From contig CABVCF010000007.1 in the NCBI GenBank assembly GCA_902496775.1, positions 1 through 38,496 of the forward strand: DNA of 38,496 bases, read 5' to 3'. Made by a program: the position numbers and the translations under genes. Positions 33,476 through 38,496 of this stretch are shown here, in pieces. The notes under the pieces were generated by a model. It saw only the letters and a program-made list of their open reading frames with translations, was not told the DNA's origin and did no database searches. This stretch comes from an uncultured Collinsella sp. Its GTDB lineage: Bacteria > Actinomycetota > Coriobacteriia > Coriobacteriales > Coriobacteriaceae. How positions within the stretch are numbered: position 1 is the stretch's first letter; each line of letters opens with the position of its first letter.

Positions 33476-34084
33476 ATGGGTAGGGCTGAAGATCGGAAGG
33501 CGATAGTTGCGGAAATTAATCAGGCAGCAAAACTTTATCGCGGTTTTCTTGTCGGAAAGTCATTCATGTACGTTTTCGATGACAGGTATATCGAAGTTAT
33601 TTATAAGGCCGAAAATTTCAAGCATTTAACTGGCGTAGATAGTCATTTGTCGGCTAAGCAGTTTTTCAAATTGGCATCCAGAGGAAAACTTGCTGCGTCG
33701 CAGATCGACTTTTCGAATCGCCATCCCTACGCTCTGTGTCGCAGAAAAGTCAACCATATTGTTCAGCTTGCCTCTTTTGCAACCTCCGCGTGCTTTATGC
33801 TCGAAGACATATCAACAAAATCGCAGTGCTATAAGTTTGGAACAACAGACTTGAACTTTTCCTTACTCATGAACTATAGGGGCGGTTGTTATATTGCTGA
33901 ATCTTTAAGGGACGAAGATTGTTTTTCAAAGGCCCACGATGTGCATCTGGTCACTCATATCTTTTCGAGACAGAACGATAAGAAGCTATATGATTCCCTC
34001 TTGTTTAAAGATGGTGAGTTCGATGATTCCCAGCTTCCAAGAACTATTAGGTCTCTCCTAGATCCCTCTCTTCTTGCTCATTAG
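33476..34084 (+). CDS. PBECR4-like nuclease-domain protein (putative RNase toxin)
   Basis: The 202-aa product resembles the PBECR4 family (phage-Barnase-EndoU-ColicinE5/D-RelE-like nuclease 4): FLVGKSFMYVF, then YIEVIYKAENFKHLTGVDSHLSAKQFF, then the distal FSLLMNYRGGCYIAESL. These domains are predicted RNases, found in phage polyvalent proteins and as standalone bacterial genes. No partner antitoxin gene follows it. Its expression appears gated by a terminator 12 nt upstream, and translation starts weakly (GGGG at short distance). Base composition is AT-rich compared with the glycosyltransferase genes, suggesting horizontal acquisition. Family assignment is from memory of the motif order. Active-site residues were not identified. 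Confidence 0.68.
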   Translation: MGRAEDRKAIVAEINQAAKLYRGFLVGKSFMYVFDDRYIEVIYKAENFKHLTGVDSHLSAKQFFKLASRGKLAASQIDFSNRHPYALCRRKVNHIVQLASFATSACFMLEDISTKSQCYKFGTTDLNFSLLMNYRGGCYIAESLRDEDCFSKAHDVHLVTHIFSRQNDKKLYDSLLFKDGEFDDSQLPRTIRSLLDPSLLAH

Positions 34085-34510
34085 AAGATTCAAAGACGCG
34101 TGCGAGCGCCCATACACTCTCTCCGCTTGCCGCATACTTAAACGATTTACGTCGACTTTTCCCGCTGTTGCAGGGATTCGATCTGTTATGAGTCTGGGCT
34201 AGGATTTGATCTTAATACGCTGATGAGTACTGCCACCAGGCATTTCCCAACCCTGTTTATTGGCTTGCCGTGTAGATCGGCGCACTCATGCCTGTTGTCT
34301 TGTTGGGCCATCATCGCCGTTGCATCCTGCTTGTTGCTCTGGCCTACCTTTGTGTTTTGCTGCACGGGCCTTCTTATGCTGGAGTGCGGAAAGCCTGTTT
34401 ATAGACAAGGTCACGTACTACGAGTCGGGCGTCTCAGAGGCTTCCGAGCCTGGATCGATGCCGACCATCTTGAATTGGACAGCTTCGCGGTCGAGGCATT
34501 TGGCGCCAGG
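34085..34510. other. Gene-free junction segment
   Basis: No intact gene is seen. The stretch shifts from AT-rich (behind the nuclease gene) to GC-richer sequence toward 34500. Short open frames give no recognisable protein; one reading YYESGVSEASEPGSMPTI near 34420-34475 looks like a protein remnant of unknown origin. The join to the transferase fragment falls at about 34509-34511. Confidence 0.5.
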
Positions 34511-34725
34511 GGGAGGCGGGCTTCCGCACCATCTTTACGCCCTATGCCGAGCTGTACCACTACGAGTTCACCTCACGCGGCAGGGAAGAGGCCAACGAGG
34601 AAAAGCTGCGCCGCTGGAAACGTGAACAGGCACTGTTCATTCAGCGCTGGCCGGAGTTCTTCTTGACGGGCGATCCGTGGTTGGGGCCGAACTTATCCGC
34701 TGAGAGCGAGTACTTCTCGCTTTAG
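34511..34725 (+). pseudogene. Orphan 3' fragment of a double-transferase gene, copy B of the repeat
   Basis: It encodes the last 71 residues of a protein very like the 828-aa transferase (EAGFRTIFTPYAELYHYEF through to SEYFSL and the stop), but nothing upstream continues the frame. It aligns without gaps to 31423-31637 at about 85% identity. Because it has diverged mostly silently, it is probably the remnant of a second, once functional paralogue rather than a fresh duplication. Confidence 0.85.
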
Positions 34726-34837
34726 AAAATGGATTTTAGGAAGTCCTCAACTTACTTTCGATATGAGCTGAGAAGAAAGCAGCGTCTAGGCGATTTGCTG
34801 CAATGCATCACGATGGCTCGATACTTCCGCGATACGT

Positions 34838-34866
34838 TTATACAGACTTATACAACTGGATATAAT
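34838..34866 (+). promoter_or_regulatory. Possible promoter of the 34937 ATPase gene
   Basis: TTATAC (34838-34843) and TATAAT (34861-34866) are 17 bp apart in an AT-rich stretch, about 70 bp before the GTG start. Confidence 0.5.
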
Positions 34867-34936
34867 TCGATATAGTCTACGATAAACTTTTAAAGCTAAG
34901 ATTGACCATTAATCGATTCCCTAGAAAGGCAAACAA

Positions 34937-36040
34937 GTGAGCGCCACAGCATTCCATAATCCGTTTCGTCCCACTGCCGGCGCTGAGCCTCCGCGCATAA
35001 TTGGTCGCGATGATATCACTCTTGAGTTTACCGAGAGTTTGAATGCGGGAATTGGTGCACCTGCGAGGCTCATGCGTATTGCTGGACCGAGGGGCTCCGG
35101 AAAAACTGTTTTGCTCTGCGATCTTAGGGATCGTGCGCGAGAGCTTGGATGGAAGACCGCTATTGTTTCTGCTGGCCCTAACCTATTGCTGGACTTGAGG
35201 GATCAGGTTGCTGATTCTTCCCTTGCGACTAATGCTTCGGTCGGCGTAAACGCCGGCTTTGTTTCCGCGAAAGTCGATGTTGCACCCAAAGAGTCGAGTC
35301 TTAGAAAGTTGCTAAGCTCGGCAGCGAAGTCAGCCAAGGGTCTTTTTATTGCCATCGATGAAGTTCAGGACGCCCCGATTGACGATATGCGTGCCATTGC
35401 GTCTACGGTTCAGCTTTTGATAGGGGAAAAAGTAGATATCGCACTTGCCTTTGCCGGCTTGCCCGCCGGCGTTATGGATCTTATTAACGGCAAGGCGCTT
35501 ACGTTCTTGCGTCGTGCCCTCCCCGAAGATCTGGCGCCTATCAACCAGGTGGAGGTAGCGCTCTCTATGGGCGATAGCTTTGTCGCGACTGGTTTGACCA
35601 TAGAGGACAATCTTCTGTCGAGAGCCGCTAAGGCCACTAAGGGCTATGCCTATCTGGTGCAACTGGTCGGATATTCCATTTGGCAGCGCGCCAACTTGCA
35701 TCGTGCCAAAAGTGCCATTGTGAGCGAGCGCGATGTTGCCGAAGGCATTGCGCTGGCAGAAGCTCGTTTTCACGATGTTGTTCACGAGCCCGCGATTTCT
35801 GGACTGGGGCCTAACGATATCAAATACCTATTGGCGATGTGCGAGGACAAACAACAGTCCAAATCAGCCGAGATTGCTAAGCGCATGGGTAAAAAGACCA
35901 ATGAGATTAGTTCAATTAGGGCCAAATTGCTACAAAGAGAGGTTATTCAGGCGCCACAGAGGGGCTACGTGCAGTTTGCCGTGCCGGACCTAGATATCTA
36001 TCTGCGAGAGAATGCCGAGGAAATTCTCGAACGGTTCTAG
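34937..36040 (+). CDS. AAA/STAND-type ATP-binding protein with C-terminal winged helix
   Basis: The 367-aa product starts NPFRPTAGAEPPRIIGRDD, the usual entry to AAA_16/ATPase_2-type domains. It has Walker A GPRGSGKTV (50-58), Walker B LFIAIDEVQD (near 134-143), a sensor-like LAFAGLP, and a C-terminal winged-helix-like region (DIKYLLAMCEDKQQSKSAEI onwards). It resembles the standalone ATP-binding proteins often found on mobile islands. Partners are unknown. The start is GTG at 34937 behind AGAAAGG. It is monocistronic as far as can be seen; the acyltransferase fragment follows in the same direction after 40 bp. Confidence 0.8.
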   Translation: MSATAFHNPFRPTAGAEPPRIIGRDDITLEFTESLNAGIGAPARLMRIAGPRGSGKTVLLCDLRDRARELGWKTAIVSAGPNLLLDLRDQVADSSLATNASVGVNAGFVSAKVDVAPKESSLRKLLSSAAKSAKGLFIAIDEVQDAPIDDMRAIASTVQLLIGEKVDIALAFAGLPAGVMDLINGKALTFLRRALPEDLAPINQVEVALSMGDSFVATGLTIEDNLLSRAAKATKGYAYLVQLVGYSIWQRANLHRAKSAIVSERDVAEGIALAEARFHDVVHEPAISGLGPNDIKYLLAMCEDKQQSKSAEIAKRMGKKTNEISSIRAKLLQREVIQAPQRGYVQFAVPDLDIYLRENAEEILERF

Positions 36041-36080
36041 GCCGAGGTATTACTAGGTTTTGATTTTACTTGAGGACATT

Positions 36081-36326
36081 ATGGTAAAAATACGAGATTC
36101 CCGTATCGAATTACTCCGCATTGTCCTTATGTGGACGGTAATGGCTCATCATTTTGTTGTTCACAACGCTGATTCTGTTTCCGTATTTCCTGGTTCGTTT
36201 ACTGGGTTTTTCTACAATATCTTTTTCTATCCAATTGGAAGAACTGCGGTTCGGCCGTTTTGCATTCTAATACTGTCAAGCTTCTTTCTAAAATTGTGTG
36301 AACTGTTTTCTCCTGTCCGGTTCTAG
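36081..36326 (+). pseudogene. Truncated acyltransferase 3 family gene
   Basis: The first ~40 residues (DSRIELLRIVLMWTVMAHHFVVHN) are the unmistakable start of a multi-pass acyltransferase of the OafA/WecH type, including the His of the AHH motif. After another ~40 residues the frame ends, whereas intact members are 330-400 aa. ATG 36081 has GAGGA 4 nt upstream. The rest of the gene is missing, replaced by unrelated GC-rich sequence. Such enzymes O-acetylate surface glycans, which fits the neighbouring glycosyltransferases. Confidence 0.75.
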
Positions 36327-36457
36327 TTCGCTGCTTGTTTGGGGGCCGCGGATACTATGGTGGGTCATGCGATTGTTCGGACGGGAGTTCGCGTGCATAC
36401 TAGGGAAGTGGTTAAGTTCCTCGTGGCGATAGATGAGGGGATGGGGTAGATTCAGAT

Positions 36458-36640
36458 TTACTCGAGTGTCGGCCTGGCCCTCCTTTGGGGTGTCGTCGCG
36501 GCGGGTGACATGTTCTCTATGTCGGCGTACTTCGCCACGGTGTTGCGGCTCAGGTGAAGTGCCCGGGCTATCTTGAACTCCGGGCGCCCGGCCGCCTCCG
36601 TCGACCGTATATCATTCACAGTGTCCAGGGGCACGGTCAT
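36458..36640 (-). pseudogene. IS21-family transposase (IstA) N-terminal remnant
   Basis: The frame encodes 60 residues: a helix-turn-helix (NDIRSTEAAGRPEFKIARAL then HLSRNTVAKYAD) matching the start of IS21 IstA proteins, then a Pro/Arg-rich linker and a stop. The catalytic domain and the istB helper are absent, so this is a decayed insertion sequence. ATG 36640 lies behind GGATGGGGAG. Confidence 0.65.
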
Positions 36641-37216
36641 CTCCCCATCCTTCCCGGGCGGCCTCGCCAAAGTTCCCGCCCGGGGAACCGTATGGCGAAG
36701 GCCGCGCTCCCGGTTCCCGGGGTACGGCCCTTCTGCTCAAACTGCTCAGTTTCGGTGCTCACGGTGCTCGATTGCCGGCGATCACGCGGACCTCTTTTTA
36801 GTGATCATTAACACCCGTCGACATGCTCGACCTGACGCCGGGGCTCATAGAGCCTGCGCGCGCCGAGATGGGCGATACCCCGCTGGTCTATCCTTAAGGT
36901 AAAATGGAATAGGCGGACCGAACGTCCGACTGGGTCTGGGAAGCGGTGTCAGGCGGAGGGCGAAGCATGGCCACCGAACCCATCGAAACACATCTCCACC
37001 GTTCCTCCAACTGGGAAAACGCCGCCCCCGGGGCCCACGGGGTCCGCGGGGGCGTCCGGATAACTGCCGGAACGGCCTATCGGTTTAATGTGATCGGCTG
37101 AGATCGGAAATCAACCGATGTTTAGCGATTGTGTATGATTTTCAACCGGATAAATGTTATCGAAACTCTTTTCCTCTCTATTTTGGGGTATCAAGAGTAG
37201 AAAGGGAGGTGATTTT
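36641..37216. other. GC-rich remnant region without a recognised gene
   Basis: This is probably mobile-element debris. One short frame at 36967-37101 (44 aa, MATEPIETHLHRSS...) has a good GGAGGG ribosome site, but I recognise no family and give it low weight. A GC-rich inverted repeat (GCCCCCG with CGGGGGC) lies around 37024-37060. Sequence becomes AT-rich after about 37090. Confidence 0.35.
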
Positions 37217-37516
37217 ATGAATCATAATCAGGCTATTGAATTGGAGAGAATAGTTAGAAGTGTATATGACTGCGACAGGGGCGGTATGGGTGGCTATATT
37301 GATGCTGATAATTTTTCCTTCAATCCTTTTGATGCGGCGTTGATTGCACTTGCTCCACTGTGGAAGAATGACCCAGATCGACAGGTTGAAAATTTCCTGT
37401 ATAAATGGGACCACATTATTCGAGCAGAAGTCTCGCCATCGGATGATTCGGTTGAGTCCTACATTGTCGAGTTGGAGCGGATAGTACATGACTTGGGCGG
37501 CGCTTCTCTCTGTTAG
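37217..37516 (+). CDS. Small acidic protein of unknown function
   Basis: The 99-aa product is not recognised. It is acidic, without membrane segments, and looks globular and mostly helical (QAIELERIVRSVYDC at the start, YIVELERIVHDLGG at the end, with a repeated ELERIV motif in both helices). ATG 37217 is chosen for its strong AAAGGGAGGT ribosome site; an in-frame ATG at 37154 has none. Codon use is AT-rich compared with the core genes, so it is probably acquired. Size and charge are like those of immunity or antitoxin proteins, but no partner is visible. A long perfect hairpin follows at 37561. Confidence 0.6.
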   Translation: MNHNQAIELERIVRSVYDCDRGGMGGYIDADNFSFNPFDAALIALAPLWKNDPDRQVENFLYKWDHIIRAEVSPSDDSVESYIVELERIVHDLGGASLC

Positions 37517-37560
37517 TCTAAGATTGACTCAACTTGGTCTCAGCGCCTAATTCAATTGTG

Positions 37561-37614
37561 CAAACAATGGGGTCGCTTCGAAAGCATCGCTTCTCGAAGC
37601 GACCCCATTGTTTG
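37561..37614 (+). terminator. Long perfect hairpin, likely terminator of the 37217 gene
   Basis: Two perfect 21-nt arms (37561-37581 and 37594-37614) flank a 12-nt loop, 45 bp after the stop. The arm starts CAAACAATGGGG and the right arm ends TTTG, so the T-run is short. It may be a terminator or a small inverted-repeat element. Confidence 0.65.
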
Positions 37615-37787
37615 TCTCTACTTGTGTGCCCCGAAGGGGTTCGTTCTTTCCAGATCTATTTGTCCCATCCGGCCGAACGCCCTGTTCCCGAATCATTAAC
37701 CGTTATCTAAACTGTTGGATTGATTTGGCTCTGTTAGACCATGATTGACATTCTGCCCCAATCATCTTTTTGAAATTGCAAGAAAAT

Positions 37788-37823
37788 CGCCCCCTTGCCG
37801 GGTTTGAATCCGGTAAGGGGGCG
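37788..37823 (-). terminator. Terminator of the RelB/DinJ-like gene
   Basis: CGCCCCCTTGCCGG and CCGGTAAGGGGGCG form a 14-bp stem with one wobble. On the minus strand it is followed by ATTTTCTTG, 61 bp past the antitoxin stop. Between 37517 and 37884 only this and the 37561 hairpin are seen. Confidence 0.8.
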
Positions 37824-37884
37824 ATGTGCTCAAGATCTGTCGGGTCAATCGTGAGGGTCCCATCGCCCCAAGTCGATTTGCCGG

Positions 37885-38082
37885 CTATCTCGCCGTCTTC
37901 CCGTCGGGCGCCGGCGCCTTGACCCTCATCTCGAACGGCATCCCGCCCTCCCGGACGGGCGCCCTGAGGAACGCGTTGACGGCGGTGGACATGGACAGGC
38001 CGAGCTCGTCCAGGATGGCCGTGGCCTCCTTCTTGACCTCAGGGTCGATCCGAATCGTCGTGGCCGGTATGCTCGACGGCAT
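37885..38082 (-). CDS. RelB/DinJ-family antitoxin, apparently without a toxin
   Basis: The 65-aa product has the RelB/DinJ ribbon-helix-helix: TTIRIDPEVKKEATAILDEL then GLSMSTAVNAFLR. In E. coli DinJ this fold dimerises and binds DNA and the YafQ toxin. Here it is followed by a terminator and no toxin gene, so it is an orphan. ATG 38082 has GAGGAGG at normal distance; upstream in-frame codons run through unrelated sequence. The IS1595-type transposase ends only 37 bp upstream on the same strand, so it may be a passenger gene of that element. Confidence 0.8.
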   Translation of the reverse strand: MPSSIPATTIRIDPEVKKEATAILDELGLSMSTAVNAFLRAPVREGGMPFEMRVKAPAPDGKTAR

Positions 38083-38119
38083 GGCTGAGCCCCTCCTCGT
38101 GTATCTCGTTGCGTCCATT

Positions 38120-38496
38120 CTACCGCCCCTGCGCGGCAGGCGCGGCCCAGTAGTCCATGTAGGGCGGCTCCACGTTGAACATATCACGGATGCGGCTCCT
38201 GCAGGTGCCGTGCGCGAGCTGCCGCGCGACCGTGCGCTCGGCGGCGCCGGAATCGGTCGCCATGAAGGTCCGGCACCACCTGAAGCAGGCGAGGTAGGCA
38301 TCGAGGTGCTTCGTCGACACGCCCCTAAACGGCTCCATGAAGGCGCCGAGGAGCGAATGGACGGCGTTGACCCGGTTGATGGTCCCCCCCGGAGCGGTCC
38401 TTGGAATCGTGGGCCGCGTGCGCGGCGACCTCGAGCTCGGCGAGGACGCCGACGTAGGCGGCCGCCCTGTCGGTCGCGACGACCGAGCCGGCCGCG
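38120..38496 (-). CDS. IS1595-family transposase, partial (5' end outside window)
   Basis: The frame is open from the window edge to the stop at 38120, about 125 residues. It carries the C-terminal part of the DDE domain (SVVATDRAAAYVGVL with the Asp, INRVNAVHSLLGAFM with the usual His-Ser, and GVSTKHLDAYLACFRWCRTF). This order is typical of IS1595/ISXO2 transposases. The N-terminal zinc-ribbon region lies beyond the window. There is no sign of a frameshift in the visible part, so the element could be intact. Confidence 0.75.
   Translation of the reverse strand, partial: RPARSSRPTGRPPTSASSPSSRSPRTRPTIPRTAPGGTINRVNAVHSLLGAFMEPFRGVSTKHLDAYLACFRWCRTFMATDSGAAERTVARQLAHGTCRSRIRDMFNVEPPYMDYWAAPAAQGR

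Noticed and set aside
33476..34084. ToxN, TenpN or CptN toxin of a known type III system
   Set aside because: The sequence lacks the features I know from those families and instead follows the PBECR4 motif order.
36967..37101. A 44-residue frame with a good ribosome site
   Set aside because: No recognisable family, and located in apparent insertion-sequence debris, so it is not listed as a gene.

Overview
The window looks like the chromosome of a coriobacterium, most likely Collinsella or a close relative. The support is indirect: GC-rich coding DNA with frequent GTG and TTG starts, a Rho factor with a very long charged N-terminal extension, a SUF-only iron-sulfur operon with SufU, a GGGtGRT protein paired with a NifU-like scaffold, and a sortase-anchored surface protein with an MPXTG signal. 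No 16S rRNA gene or other species marker is present, so the genus is an inference.

Layout. 1-5040: rho, an unknown membrane-anchored acidic protein and a VanZ-like protein. 5123-7336 (minus): a ROK sugar kinase, probably a fructokinase, and a class I/II aminotransferase. 7447-8190: tRNA-His and two identical tRNA-Lys genes, then a duplicated tRNA-Lys tail plus terminator. 8188-11728 (minus): an L-aspartate-oxidase-like flavoprotein, then the GGGtGRT and NifU-like pair. 12132-12944: a degenerate REP-type HUH transposase with an added helix-turn-helix. 13549-19505: the sufC-sufB-sufD-sufS-sufU operon, divergent from an Rrf2-family regulator, with two matching 31-bp dyads between them. 19645-23426: a cell-wall-anchored lysozyme-like protein and an AAA-ATPase with a worn-down nuclease tail. 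23451-31637: a glycosyltransferase cluster (one divergent gene, then five tandem GT2 genes, the last with two catalytic domains), probably for a surface polysaccharide.

31634-38496 is accessory DNA: visibly AT-richer in places, with broken genes and insertion-sequence remnants. Its core is a divergent locus. Leftward lies a two-gene operon of a DUF4869 protein and a small ATPase with a TOPRIM-like C-terminus. Rightward lie a promoter, a structured and repeat-bearing RNA of about 230 nt, a strong terminator, and immediately after it a PBECR4-like nuclease gene. That RNA-terminator-toxin order is the architecture of type III toxin-antitoxin loci, but the protein is not a recognised ToxN, TenpN or CptN toxin. 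The locus is bracketed by the 3' end of the large glycosyltransferase gene and a copy of that end about 85% identical. It is the best candidate here for an undescribed system, probably phage defence or toxin-antitoxin.

Beyond it lie a second AAA ATPase, a truncated acyltransferase, an IS21 remnant, an unknown small gene, a RelB/DinJ-type antitoxin with no toxin beside it, and the end of an IS1595-family transposase that runs off the window.

All calls come from reading the sequence and from remembered family features. No database search was run.
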